Part shown: piece by piece, positions 35,713 through 44,111 of the stretch | How the letters are laid out: the number at the start of each line of letters is the position of its first letter | Numbering within the stretch: position 1 is the first letter of the stretch | Translations under genes and position numbers: made by a program | The notes under the pieces: generated by a model | The model's database searches: none | Told to the model about the DNA's origin: nothing | The model's input: the letters and a program-made list of their open reading frames with translations, nothing else | DNA from: an uncultured Prevotellaceae bacterium | GTDB lineage: Bacteria > Bacteroidota > Bacteroidia > Bacteroidales > Muribaculaceae | Assembly: GCA_900320055.1 (NCBI GenBank) | Contig: ONQS01000011.1 | Coordinates: 1-64,000 of the forward strand | Direction: 5' to 3' | Length of the DNA stretch: 64,000 nucleotides

Positions 35713-35753
35713 TTTCCCAAATGTGGTTCAAAAACATTACTTTTGGGAGAAAA
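35713..35753. repeat. 45-bp repeat, copy C
   Basis: TTTCCCAAATGTGGTTCAAA followed by AACATTACTTTTGGGAGAAAA; begins 8 bp after copy B, same orientation. Confidence 0.75.
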
Positions 35754-35921
35754 TTCCGCATGGTGCGGCGGGAGGCGCATTCCGACAGTTTTAGAGCCGA
35801 AAAACTACCCATTAGCAGTAGCAAATGGACACTAACAGAAAAAAAGTCGGTTTTTTTTGAAACTTTTTGGGGTGGTTGTGCGTCTATAGTATAGAGATTA
35901 ACAATTAAAGAAAGATAAGAT

Positions 35922-36782
35922 ATGAAGAAGGTATTGGTAATGAGCCTTGTGGCTCTGGTGGTGATGACGATGTCGTCATGCCTGCATGTGAAATTCGGTG
36001 AGAATGGCTGGTCGCTGATCAACAAGGCTGGTCACAGCAACAATACGCCCACACAGGTGCATCAGGTGAGCAAAGTGACTCAGATGGAGGCCTTTGACGA
36101 AATCGACGTAGCTGGCCCGTTCAATGTGATTCTGGAGCAGGGTCAGGCCACTACGGTGCGCGTCGACGGCACCGTAGACCAACTCGGTAACATGACCATC
36201 TATGTGAAGGATGGTGATCTGGTCATCGACATGAAGGAGGACATGGTGGATGCCAGCAAGTTCTTTGATGGATTGAGGGTGTTTGTGTCCTCACCTATGG
36301 TCAAGAGCATCGAGGTTGACGGTTCAGGATCATTGACGGCTCCAAAGGCTTTGGCCGTCAACGATATGAATCTGGAAGTGTCTGGCTCGGGCGATATCAC
36401 GCTGGCACAACTCACCTGCAAGGGTCTGGACATTGAGGTCGCTGGCTCTGGCAATGTGATGACGGGTCTTGTCCAGGCCGATGCAGTGAAAAACTCGATT
36501 GCCGGCTCGGGCGGCATTGAGTTGACAAGTGTGGTCTGCAATGCAGTGAAAAACTCGATTGCCGGCTCGGGCGACATTGAGTTGGCAAGTGTGGTCTGCA
36601 AGGAAGTGAAAAACTCGATTGCCGGCTCGGGCGACGTCAGGCTCAACAACCTGAATGTGGATCACGTGAGCACGTCGATTGCCGGCTCGGGCGATGTGAT
36701 ACTGCGCGGCACGGTAGGCAGCCACAGCGAGGAAATCGCCGGCAGCGGCAGGGTGGATGTTTCGGGAATTAAAAGCAAATGA
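35922..36782 (+). CDS. Head-GIN domain (DUF2807) lipoprotein with tandem repeats
   Basis: A 286-residue lipoprotein; the lipobox is VMTMSSC with Cys at about 20. The head-GIN fold is shown by FDEIDVAGPFNVILEQGQATTVRVDG at the start and repeated beta-helix rungs with the sequence SGSGDI/AGSG. Four rungs of 20 residues in the second half share NSIAGSG[GD][IV]. These rungs are encoded by a near-exact 60-bp tandem repeat. Head-GIN proteins are predicted auto-transporter adhesin-like or envelope proteins of Bacteroidota; exact function unknown. It is separated from the divergent ATPase gene by 332 bp holding the 45-bp repeats. Confidence 0.9.
   Translation: MKKVLVMSLVALVVMTMSSCLHVKFGENGWSLINKAGHSNNTPTQVHQVSKVTQMEAFDEIDVAGPFNVILEQGQATTVRVDGTVDQLGNMTIYVKDGDLVIDMKEDMVDASKFFDGLRVFVSSPMVKSIEVDGSGSLTAPKALAVNDMNLEVSGSGDITLAQLTCKGLDIEVAGSGNVMTGLVQADAVKNSIAGSGGIELTSVVCNAVKNSIAGSGDIELASVVCKEVKNSIAGSGDVRLNNLNVDHVSTSIAGSGDVILRGTVGSHSEEIAGSGRVDVSGIKSK
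36481..36640 (+). repeat. 60-bp in-frame tandem repeat
   Basis: 36481-36540 and 36541-36600 differ at only two of 60 positions. A third unit starts at 36601 and keeps about 35 bp, and a weaker fourth starts at 36661. Each unit encodes one 20-residue beta-helix rung. Confidence 0.9.
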
Positions 36783-36805
36783 TCAGGAATGTCGCATTCG
36801 GCAGG

Positions 36806-37798
36806 TCATCTCTTGGCCTTGATTCCTAATTGATAGAGCAACTCGGCGGTGGTGCTGTGACGCTTGCCGTTGAGGTCAAATAAATAGGCGTTGACGTCGG
36901 TCGGCGCCATTTTTTGTGCATTGTTGAAGCGTTCGGGCCGCGTGATACGGGTAAATACCACACGCTGGATGTCTCTCTTGTGACAGCGTCCCATGCTGTA
37001 GCCCATCTGTTCGGGATGCTTGCCAGGGCCATTGGATGACCAATAGGTGACCGTGTCGCCCTCGCAGCCCATGTAGATGACGCTGTGGCCAGCCTCCTGG
37101 TCAGCGTCGCGATGGTCGTCACAGCCGATGATGGCTCCGCTGTCGCTGCCGCGGCTCTCGTTGCGGTTCCAGAAAATCTTCATCAGGTCGCCCGGAATGG
37201 CGCGCGTCCACACGTCGAGGGCGCACCACTCCTGGTCGCTGAGATAGCGCTCGCCGGGTGTCTCGCGGTTGCGTTCGCTCTTGGCTCCACGGTAGGCTGT
37301 GAAACTGTAACCTGCCCCTAGTTCACGCACCAGCACTCCCAGGCTGGGGCCATTGGCGTTGGCACGGCCCCAGAAGCCCACGCCATCGTCCTGGCCGAGT
37401 CCGTCGGGATTGAGCGCATCGGCGATGCCCACATAGGGTTTCATGTTGATCCAAGCCTCACGCTTGATTTTGCCCTTGGTGTCCCAGATGAGCAGGGCCT
37501 TGATGATGACCGAATAGGTGGCGCTGGAGCAGAACGACGGCTGCGCCAGCACAGGGTCGAACCTTGGCCGCTCATCGCCAGGAGCCATCTGGTAGGCGTC
37601 GTGCAGGCCTCGCCAGGTGGTCTTGGCAAACTTCTCGTTGGGCCTGCCACCGGTGTAGTAGCCTCCCCTATCGGGAAACGAGTCGATGGCGGCGAGCACG
37701 GCCCGTTGCCACCCCTTGTTGACCTTGTCGCCAGCCATGGCCCCTGCTGCGATGCACAGCAGGGCCAGCGTGGCCAGTATTGCGCGCTTGATGCTCAT
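36806..37798 (-). CDS. Secreted protein, possibly a papain-fold cell-wall or protein hydrolase
   Basis: About 330 residues from the ATG at 37798 ([22 protein letters not shown], signal peptide). An extension to 38104 exists but overlaps the dismutase gene out of frame. A Cys in [16 protein letters not shown] and a His in [21 protein letters not shown] are spaced like the Cys-His pair of NlpC/P60 or CHAP-type amidases, with [10 protein letters not shown] resembling the His-bearing strand. This is inference; I do not recognise a named family. It starts 31 bp after the superoxide dismutase stop, so the two are likely co-transcribed. Confidence 0.75.
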   Translation of the reverse strand: MSIKRAILATLALLCIAAGAMAGDKVNKGWQRAVLAAIDSFPDRGGYYTGGRPNEKFAKTTWRGLHDAYQMAPGDERPRFDPVLAQPSFCSSATYSVIIKALLIWDTKGKIKREAWINMKPYVGIADALNPDGLGQDDGVGFWGRANANGPSLGVLVRELGAGYSFTAYRGAKSERNRETPGERYLSDQEWCALDVWTRAIPGDLMKIFWNRNESRGSDSGAIIGCDDHRDADQEAGHSVIYMGCEGDTVTYWSSNGPGKHPEQMGYSMGRCHKRDIQRVVFTRITRPERFNNAQKMAPTDVNAYLFDLNGKRHSTTAELLYQLGIKAKR

Positions 37799-37829
37799 GA
37801 GGAGGAAGGTTGCAGTGTATGATATGATA

Positions 37830-38444
37830 TTACAGGTCGTTGTAGCGCTGCTCGATGACGCTCCAGTCGATGATTTGCCACAGGGCAGCCAAGTGGTCCG
37901 GTCGGCGGTTCTGGTAGTCGAGATAATAGGCGTGTTCCCACACGTCCATGGTGAGCAGGGGACGCAGGCCGTGCTGGATGGGATTGGCGGCATTGGGTTC
38001 CTGTGAAATCCTGAGGTTGCCCTGCGAGTCGGCGCTGAGCCATGCCCAACCCGAGCCAAACAGTGTCGCGCCAGCCTTGGCAAAGATGTCTCTGAATGCC
38101 TCAAATGAGCCGTACTCCTCGTTGATAGCCTGCGCGAGACGTCCCTCGGGAGCGTTGTCGGCGCGAGGAGCCCTGAACTGTGAGAAATACAGGTTATGAT
38201 TCAGAATCTGGCCAGCATTGTTGAGGATGCCTCCCTGAGCGTTAAGCACGATCTGCTCGAGGGGTTGGCCTTCGAGCCCGCTGTCTGGTAGAGCGGCATT
38301 GAGATTGCTGACATAGGCTGCCAGGTGCTTGCCGTGGTGGAACTCCAGGGTGTGAGCGCTGATGACGGGCTGCAGCGCGTCGGGGGCGTAGGGCAAGGAC
38401 ATCAGTTCAAACTTTCCTTCGATAGGCATGGTCTGTTTCATCAT
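37830..38444 (-). CDS. sodB: Superoxide dismutase, Fe/Mn family
   Basis: A 204-residue enzyme converting superoxide to hydrogen peroxide and oxygen. Metal ligands fit H36 ([12 protein letters not shown]), H83 (ILNHNLYF), D167 and H171 ([15 protein letters not shown]). [13 protein letters not shown] is a family signature. The N-terminal [24 protein letters not shown] is longer than usual, and the start could be further in, at one of the inner Met codons. No signal peptide, so it is cytoplasmic. A -7 box TAAATTTG is at 38493-38500. Confidence 0.95.
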   Translation of the reverse strand: MMKQTMPIEGKFELMSLPYAPDALQPVISAHTLEFHHGKHLAAYVSNLNAALPDSGLEGQPLEQIVLNAQGGILNNAGQILNHNLYFSQFRAPRADNAPEGRLAQAINEEYGSFEAFRDIFAKAGATLFGSGWAWLSADSQGNLRISQEPNAANPIQHGLRPLLTMDVWEHAYYLDYQNRRPDHLAALWQIIDWSVIEQRYNDL

Positions 38445-38492
38445 CTTAATCGTTTTTTTTTGTTGTAGTTTATTTCAAATTAATCTGTTTTG

Positions 38493-38500
38493 CAAATTTA
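38493..38500 (-). promoter_or_regulatory. -7 box of the superoxide dismutase gene
   Basis: Minus-strand TAAATTTG, about 50 bp before the ATG at 38444; no clear -33. Confidence 0.5.
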
Positions 38501-38586
38501 GTCATTTATGCTGGAATTGCCTGCACAATGGTTGTCAAAAAATGAAAAGACAGCGCTTGCTGCTGCCGATTAGTGCAAAAAATCAG

Positions 38587-38594
38587 TACCTTTG
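38587..38594 (+). promoter_or_regulatory. -7 box of the HAD phosphatase, leaderless
   Basis: TACCTTTG ends 5 nt before the ATG at 38600. Confidence 0.6.
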
Positions 38595-38599
38595 CGGCC

Positions 38600-39463
38600 A
38601 TGATGGCAAATGGTGTTGAAAAATCGAGGACGCTGTATGTGAGCGATCTGGACGGCACGCTGCTGGGCGATGACTCACGGCTGTCGGCAGAGACTGTGTC
38701 TACACTCAACCGGATCATCGGTGAGTTGGGTGGCCTGTTTACCGTGGCTACGGCACGCACGCCCGCTACGGTGGTGCCGCTGATGCAGCAGGTGCATGCC
38801 CGCTTGCCGTATATCGTTATCGGCGGCTCGGCGATGTGGAACCCGATGCTGGGCGCTTATGAGCACACCCATGGCATCGACGAGGCGACCGTCGATGCCG
38901 TTGCCGACGTGTTTGACCGCTATGGCGCACACCCCTTTATCTACCGCCGCCACGGCAACAGCATGCTCCACACCCATCACTACGGCCCGATGTCGGCCCA
39001 GGAGCAGCGCTTTGTGGCCGAGCGTCAGCACCTGTCGTTGAAGCGTTTTTTCCTCAATGACCGTGACTATCGCCACAGCGATGACGAGGCGTTGCTCATC
39101 TTCTCGATGAACAAGTATGCCACACTCAGTACCATAGCCGATGACTTGAGGGCCACGGTGCCCACTTGCTCGGTGATGGTGTATCACGACATCTTTGAAG
39201 AGAGCGAGGGCTATCTCGAGATTTTCACCTCCGGCACGAGCAAGGCCGCCGCCATCCGCTGCTTGGCGCGTGAGGTGGGAGCCGTGAGGGTGGTGGTGTT
39301 TGGCGACAACCTCAACGACATCGCCATGCTGCAGGCAGCCGACTACAGCGTGGCTGTGGAGAACGCCTTCCCCGAGGTCAAAGCCATCGCCAGTGAGGTC
39401 ATCGGCCCCAATACGGCCCACAGTGTTGCCCACTGGATCGAGGCGGACCTCATTCAATCCTAA
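38600..39463 (+). CDS. HAD-superfamily hydrolase (Cof-type)
   Basis: About 287 residues starting at the ATG at 38600 (MMANGVEKSRTLYVSD). HAD motif I is YVSDLDGTLLGDD, motif II includes TVATARTPAT, motif III is the lysine in SGTSKAAAIRCLA, and motif IV is VVVFGDNLNDIAML. The cap region between motifs II and III is of the Cof type (IIB). Such enzymes dephosphorylate sugar phosphates or flavin/thiamine intermediates; the substrate cannot be read from sequence. The start codon is 5 nt after the -7 box, so the message is probably leaderless. Confidence 0.9.
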   Translation: MMANGVEKSRTLYVSDLDGTLLGDDSRLSAETVSTLNRIIGELGGLFTVATARTPATVVPLMQQVHARLPYIVIGGSAMWNPMLGAYEHTHGIDEATVDAVADVFDRYGAHPFIYRRHGNSMLHTHHYGPMSAQEQRFVAERQHLSLKRFFLNDRDYRHSDDEALLIFSMNKYATLSTIADDLRATVPTCSVMVYHDIFEESEGYLEIFTSGTSKAAAIRCLAREVGAVRVVVFGDNLNDIAMLQAADYSVAVENAFPEVKAIASEVIGPNTAHSVAHWIEADLIQS

Positions 39464-39466
39464 ATG

Positions 39467-39498
39467 TTTGTTCAATTCGCAGGAATTCCTTAATTTTG
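39467..39498 (+). promoter_or_regulatory. Promoter of the sensor kinase/metallo-hydrolase operon
   Basis: TTTG (39467-39470), exact 20-bp spacer, TAATTTTG (39491-39498). The leader to the ATG at 39518 is about 15 nt. Confidence 0.8.
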
Positions 39499-39517
39499 CC
39501 ACTCATAAACTCATACA

Positions 39518-40765
39518 ATGCCTATGGCTAACCTGAGCAACATCTATGACTCACGACGCATCTGGAAGGTGGTGTTTCTGGCCATCTCGCTGGTGCTGGT
39601 GGCGTTGTTCCTGTATATGTCCAACAATCTGGTCAAGGATCTTGCCATCCAGGAGCGCGGGCGCATGCAGATCTGGGCCGACGCGACTCAGGAACTGGCG
39701 ACGATGGGCAGCGGCACTGACGTGGATGCCGATGGCAATCCTGTGGGTGGCAGCACCGCCGATGTGGATTTCCTGTTGAGCATCATCGAGGCCAACAACA
39801 ACATTCCCGTGCTGCTGGTCGATGATCAGGACAACATCCTGCTGCACCGCAACTTCCGTCTGCCTGAGCCCGAGGATAGCCTGGCCTTTGAGATTTCTCC
39901 TACCAACCTTGAGTACCTCAACAAGAAGTTGCGCCATCTCAAGCACAGCGAGAACAAAATCGACATTCAGATCGACGAGCACACGTCGCAGTACCTCTAT
40001 TACGAGGACTCCACACTGCTGCGTCGCCTGGCTTATTTCCCCTATATCCAGTTGGCTGTGCTGATCCTGTTCTTTGCCTTGGCCTATTTTGCGCTGATCA
40101 GTATCAAGAAGGCCGAGCAGAACAAGGTGTGGGTGGGTCTGTCCAAGGAGACTGCCCACCAGTTGGGAACGCCCATCTCGTCGCTCATGGCATGGACGCA
40201 ACTGCTCGACTCGATGGGTGTGGACAAGAGCATCGTTACCGATATGGACAAGGATGTGAAGCGCCTATCGACCATCGCCGACCGCTTCTCCAAGATCGGC
40301 TCGATGCCCGACAAGGAACTCGTGCCCATCAACGAGGCCGTGACCACCAGCCTGGAATATATGCGTGCGCGCATCCCCAAGCGTGTGAGCCTGTATATCC
40401 ACACCAACGACCAGACCAACAACGGCGTGATGCTCAGCCAGACGCTGTTTGCCTGGGTGATGGAAAACCTGACCAAAAACGCGGTAGATGCCATGGATGG
40501 CGAGGGCCGGCTCGACATCACCGTCGAGGATAGCCCTAACCATGCCGTGATTCTGGTCAAGGACACCGGCAAGGGCATTCCCCGCAAGAATTTCAAGAAC
40601 GTGTTCAACCCTGGCTTCACGACCAAGAAGCGCGGCTGGGGTCTGGGTCTTACTCTGGTGAAACGCATCATCGAGGAGTATCACAACGGACAGATTTATA
40701 TCAAGGAGTCGGAGGTGGGCAAGGGCACCACATTCGGCATCGAATTGCCCAAAATCAAATCATGA
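39518..40765 (+). CDS. Sensor histidine kinase
   Basis: A 415-residue membrane kinase. TM1 about 16-37 (KVVFLAISLVLVALFLYM), an extracytoplasmic sensor domain of about 130 residues, TM2 about 172-195 (QLAVLILFFALAYFALISI), then the dimerisation box with the phospho-acceptor His (SKETAHQLGTPISSLMAW). The ATPase domain follows: N-box VMENLTKNAVDAMDGEG, G1 DTGKGIP, F FNPGFTTKKRGWGLGL. No response regulator gene is adjacent. Instead an MBL-fold hydrolase gene follows, overlapping by 4 bp (ATGA). Confidence 0.93.
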   Translation: MPMANLSNIYDSRRIWKVVFLAISLVLVALFLYMSNNLVKDLAIQERGRMQIWADATQELATMGSGTDVDADGNPVGGSTADVDFLLSIIEANNNIPVLLVDDQDNILLHRNFRLPEPEDSLAFEISPTNLEYLNKKLRHLKHSENKIDIQIDEHTSQYLYYEDSTLLRRLAYFPYIQLAVLILFFALAYFALISIKKAEQNKVWVGLSKETAHQLGTPISSLMAWTQLLDSMGVDKSIVTDMDKDVKRLSTIADRFSKIGSMPDKELVPINEAVTTSLEYMRARIPKRVSLYIHTNDQTNNGVMLSQTLFAWVMENLTKNAVDAMDGEGRLDITVEDSPNHAVILVKDTGKGIPRKNFKNVFNPGFTTKKRGWGLGLTLVKRIIEEYHNGQIYIKESEVGKGTTFGIELPKIKS

Positions 40766-41592
40766 TGTCATCAACCGCTAACAACCAACAATCACGCATC
40801 ACCATGCTGGGCACTGGCAATGCCATGTGCGTCAACTGCTACAACACGTGTTTCTACCTGCACTCGCCACGTGGCGGAATGCTGGTGGATGGTGGTGGCG
40901 GTAATGGCATCCTGCGCCAACTCATCATGGCCAGAATCCCCTTCGAGAGCATCCGTCACATGTTTGTGACGCACAGCCACACCGATCACATCATGGGTGC
41001 CATCTGGATGATACGCAAGATTTCGCCACTCATCTTCAAGGGAAAACATAAGGGCCCGTTCACGATCTACTGCAACGACGAGGTGCGACATGCGCTCGAG
41101 ACGATGGCCAGGCTGATGATTCCTGCCAAAATACTCAATTCACTGGGTACGTCGGTCATACTGCGTGAGGTGCGCGACGGCGAGCGTGTGCTGATCGATG
41201 ACTTGCAGGTCACGTTTTTTGACCTGGGATCGACCAACTTCAAGCAATACGGGTTTAGCGCGGAATTGCCTGACGGACAGCGCTTGGTGTGCCTTGGAGA
41301 CGAGCCCTACAGCATGCAGAGCGAACCTTATGCCCGAGGTTGCGATTGGCTGATGTGCGAAGCCTTCTGCCTATACAAGGACCGCTTTGTGTTCAACCCC
41401 TATGAGAAAAACCACAGCACGGCGCTCGATGCCGGCATGCTGGCTCAAGAACTGGGCGTGAAGCGCCTGGTGCTGTACCACACCGAGGATACCCACCTCG
41501 ACACCCGTGCTGCCGCGTTCAGCGCCGAGGCGTCGCAGTACTTTAAGGGGCCTATACGGGTTCCCGCCGATCTGGAATCCTTCGACTTGTAG
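40762..41592 (+). CDS. MBL-fold metallo-hydrolase
   Basis: A 276-residue metallo-beta-lactamase fold enzyme of the RNase Z/phosphodiesterase-like branch. The metal motif is THSHTDHIMGA (H71, H73, D75, H76), preceded by GTGNAM and VDGGGGNGILRQL at the N-terminus. A further Asp and His sit in VCLGDEP and YEKNHSTALDAGMLAQELGVKRLVLYHTEDTH. The substrate is not evident. Overlapping start with the kinase gene suggests co-regulation or linked function. Confidence 0.9.
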   Translation: MMSSTANNQQSRITMLGTGNAMCVNCYNTCFYLHSPRGGMLVDGGGGNGILRQLIMARIPFESIRHMFVTHSHTDHIMGAIWMIRKISPLIFKGKHKGPFTIYCNDEVRHALETMARLMIPAKILNSLGTSVILREVRDGERVLIDDLQVTFFDLGSTNFKQYGFSAELPDGQRLVCLGDEPYSMQSEPYARGCDWLMCEAFCLYKDRFVFNPYEKNHSTALDAGMLAQELGVKRLVLYHTEDTHLDTRAAAFSAEASQYFKGPIRVPADLESFDL

Positions 41593-41704
41593 CCGCTGGC
41601 GACCTCTTGCAAGCACGCCACGTGGGGTGCAGGCGACAGCCTAAAAGCACTCTCGCCACGCAAACTATTAAGCATTCACTGTCAACTATTCACCAAAAAA
41701 GTAC

Positions 41705-41712
41705 TACCTTTG
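41705..41712 (+). promoter_or_regulatory. -7 box of the Ig-like lipoprotein gene
   Basis: TACCTTTG within AAAAAAGTACTACCTTTGCG, the same block as at 6858-6874 and 43896-43911. The ATG at 41730 is 18 nt downstream and preceded by GAGAGAG. Confidence 0.65.
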
Positions 41713-41729
41713 CGTCGCATTAGAGAGAG

Positions 41730-43835
41730 ATGAAAGCACGATGGACATACTGGTTGCTGACGGTGGCTGTGGGCGCGTTGCTCATGGCCTGTGCCAGCAT
41801 CGGTTCGCCCGAGGGCGGTCCCCGCGACTACACCCCGCCGCAAGTGATGAAGACGTCGCCTGCGCCTGGCGCGGTCAACTTCAAGGGCCAGAAGGTGGAA
41901 ATCACCTTTGACGAGATTGTCAACCTCAAGGACCAGCAGAAGAAGGTCATCGTCTCTCCCGCCCCCAAGAGCATGCCTGTGATCCGCACGGTGGGCAAGA
42001 AGGTTACTATAGAGTTCCGCGAGCCCCTGGCCGAGAACACCACCTATGTCATCGATTTTGCCGATGCCATCGAGGATAACAACGAGAGTAACCCATTGGA
42101 TGGCTACACGTTTGCCTTCTCGACCGGCGATATAATCGATACCCTGGCCGTGTCCGGCATCGTGTTAAGGGCCAACGACTTGGAGCCGATGCAGCATGTG
42201 ATAGTGGGTCTGCACAGCAACCTCGATGACACCGCATTCACCCGGCTGCCGCTGGAGCGCGTGAGCCGTACCAACGACCGCGGCCGCTTCACCATTCGCA
42301 ACCTCAAGCCTGGCAATTATCATGTGTTTGCGCTCAACGATGTCGATGGCGACTACCGCATGGCGCGTACCGAGGATATCGCCTTTCTGGACGAGATAGT
42401 AGTGCCCAGCACCAGCCAATATACGTCACAGGACACGGTCTTTACCTATGACCACAGCGTGGATACCGTGATGACGGCCACTCACACGCTGTATCTGCCC
42501 AACGACCTGCTGCTGTGCATGTTTAACGAGGGTTACAAGTCGCACTATGTGAGGCAGACGAGCCGCCCTGCCGATAACAAGTTGCATGTGCTGTTCGGTG
42601 CTCCCAACGACACGTTGCCGCTGCTGGATGTCGTCAAGCCCGCCGCACATGACCCGCAATGGTATCGGGTGGAACGCACGCCGGCCAATGATTCGATCTT
42701 CTACTGGATCACCGACTCGGCGCTGATCAAGACCGACACGCTGATTGTCGCCATGACCTATCTGCGCACCGATACCGCCGACCGGCTCGAACAGGTTACC
42801 GATACCATCCGCTTTGGCTACCACAAGCCCAGTGCCCAGGTCAAGGAGGAAGAGAAAAAGGCCAAAGAGCGTGCCGAGCGCGCCAAACGCTTGGAGCAAC
42901 TGCTTGATAAACAGCAAAAAGCCGCCGCCCAAGGCAAGGAACTGAACGAGGGTGAACTCGAGGAACTCAAAGAATTGCAGCACGCCGATCCCGACGAGAC
43001 GCCTCACCTCAAGATGGAACTGCAGAGAAGCGGCACCTTTGATGTGGGCGACTCGATTTTGCTCAAGTTTGACGCGCCCATTGTGGGTATCGATGCCACG
43101 GGTGTGCATCTCGACGTCAAGCGCGACACGCTGTGGGTACCTCTCGACTCGCAACTGGCTTCATTCCGTCCTGTCGACGACTGCAACCCGATGCGCTATT
43201 GGATGCCCTTTACTGCCCTACCCGACTCGACCTATCGCCTGACCATCGACAGCGCGGCCGTAACGTCGGTCTATGGCTTGACCAACGAGCGACTGAGCAA
43301 GGAGTTGAAGGTGCGTGGCCTGGAGCAGTATGCCAACGTCTATTTCAAGGTCAACGTCAAGGATAATGCCTTTGTCGAACTGTTGGGTAACAGCGAGAAG
43401 GTGCTCCGCACCGTGCCCGTGCGCGGTGGCGAGTTTGAACTGCTCAACGTGCTGCCCGGTTCCTATTACTTGAGGCTGACCATCGATGGCAATGGCAATG
43501 GCAAGTGGGATACAGGCAATTACAATAGCCATCTGCAGCCCGAAGAGGTGTATTACTATCCCAAGAAACTGCGCCTGCGTGCCAACTGGGACCTGGACGA
43601 GAACTGGAACATCTACCAGACAGCCCTCGATATGCAGAAGCCCGACGACATCAAGCGTAACAAGCCTGAGCAGAAAAAGAACAAGTTGGAGAAAAAGCAG
43701 GACAAGAACGGCAATGGTGATGAGGATGAAGAGGAGGACGACGAGTTCAGCACCGGCATCACCAACACCTATACGGGCAACAAATATAACGATGCCAAGA
43801 ATAACCGCCGCTTGAATCGTCAGCAGCGGCCTTAA
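41730..43835 (+). CDS. Ig-like domain lipoprotein (SbsA-like), large
   Basis: A 701-residue lipoprotein; lipobox ALLMAC with Cys at 21, followed by ASIGSPEGGPRD, a typical Bacteroidota start for this family. The SbsA-type Ig domain (PPQVMKTSPAPGAVNFKGQKVEITFDEIV) is at 35-130. A carboxypeptidase-regulatory-like segment (GRFTIRNLKPGNYHVFALND) follows. A Lys/Glu-rich coil about 370-430 (KKAKERAERAKRLEQLLDKQQ) divides the protein, and a second prealbumin-like segment (GEFELLNVLPGSYYLRLTIDGNGNGKWDTG) lies near the end. The C-terminal tail is highly charged (KKNKLEKKQDKNGNG). An envelope-structural role is plausible; exact function unknown. Confidence 0.88.
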   Translation: MKARWTYWLLTVAVGALLMACASIGSPEGGPRDYTPPQVMKTSPAPGAVNFKGQKVEITFDEIVNLKDQQKKVIVSPAPKSMPVIRTVGKKVTIEFREPLAENTTYVIDFADAIEDNNESNPLDGYTFAFSTGDIIDTLAVSGIVLRANDLEPMQHVIVGLHSNLDDTAFTRLPLERVSRTNDRGRFTIRNLKPGNYHVFALNDVDGDYRMARTEDIAFLDEIVVPSTSQYTSQDTVFTYDHSVDTVMTATHTLYLPNDLLLCMFNEGYKSHYVRQTSRPADNKLHVLFGAPNDTLPLLDVVKPAAHDPQWYRVERTPANDSIFYWITDSALIKTDTLIVAMTYLRTDTADRLEQVTDTIRFGYHKPSAQVKEEEKKAKERAERAKRLEQLLDKQQKAAAQGKELNEGELEELKELQHADPDETPHLKMELQRSGTFDVGDSILLKFDAPIVGIDATGVHLDVKRDTLWVPLDSQLASFRPVDDCNPMRYWMPFTALPDSTYRLTIDSAAVTSVYGLTNERLSKELKVRGLEQYANVYFKVNVKDNAFVELLGNSEKVLRTVPVRGGEFELLNVLPGSYYLRLTIDGNGNGKWDTGNYNSHLQPEEVYYYPKKLRLRANWDLDENWNIYQTALDMQKPDDIKRNKPEQKKNKLEKKQDKNGNGDEDEEEDDEFSTGITNTYTGNKYNDAKNNRRLNRQQRP

Positions 43836-43844
43836 AAAACGTGG

Positions 43845-43871
43845 AAAATGCGTTTTTTGAGCATTTTTTTT
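43845..43871 (+). terminator. Terminator after the Ig-like lipoprotein gene
   Basis: AAAATGC (43845-43851) pairs with GCATTTT (43861-43867), followed by T's to 43871. An alternative stem AAAAAACG/CGTTTTTT overlaps it. Confidence 0.7.
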
Positions 43872-43902
43872 GCCAAAATGCTTGTATATTAAAAAAAAGT
43901 AC

Positions 43903-43910
43903 TACCTTTG
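43903..43910 (+). promoter_or_regulatory. -7 box of the tRNA-Leu gene
   Basis: TACCTTTG in the context AAAAAAAAGTACTACCTTTGC; the tRNA starts 38 bp downstream. Confidence 0.65.
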
Positions 43911-43947
43911 CACCGCTAAACGCAAAACGAATTGCGCAAGGCCATCA

Positions 43948-44032
43948 GCCCAGGTGGCGGAATTGGTAGACGCGCACGTTTCAGGTGCGTGTGCCGCAAG
44001 GTGTGCGGGTTCGAGTCCCGCCCTGGGCACCA
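43948..44032 (+). tRNA. tRNA-Leu (anticodon CAG)
   Basis: Eighty-five bases forming a class II tRNA. The acceptor stem is GCCCAGG with CCTGGGC, followed by the discriminator A and an encoded CCA at 44030-44032. The D arm GGCGGAATTGGTAGACGC is typical of tRNA-Leu. The anticodon loop TTCAGGT has CAG at 43982-43984. A long variable arm (TGCCGCAAGGTG) and a T arm with GGTTCGAGTCC follow. A strong hairpin terminator lies immediately after. It lies between convergent protein genes with its own promoter. Confidence 0.97.
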
Positions 44033-44034
44033 AG

Positions 44035-44073
44035 AGTCCCCGACAATCGATCGATTGCCGGGGACTTCTGTTT
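44035..44073 (+). terminator. Terminator after tRNA-Leu
   Basis: AGTCCCCGACAATCGA (44035-44050) with TCGATTGCCGGGGACT (44051-44066), a nearly perfect 16-bp palindrome, followed by TCTGTTT. Confidence 0.8.
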
Positions 44074-44111
44074 GATGTCCACTGCAACAATTGGCGGATG
44101 CTGAGCCAACA

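Noticed and set aside
35670..35894. A 74-codon frame starting inside repeat copies B and C.
   Set aside because: Its N-terminal part is only the translated repeat; the rest has no features and no ribosome site.
36481..36640. The 60-bp repeats as a CRISPR array.
   Set aside because: Units are contiguous without unique spacers, and they code in frame for beta-helix rungs.
37799..38104. A longer start for the secreted protein at 36806-37798.
   Set aside because: The extra residues are antisense-like low complexity, overlap sodB in another frame, and would bury the signal peptide.
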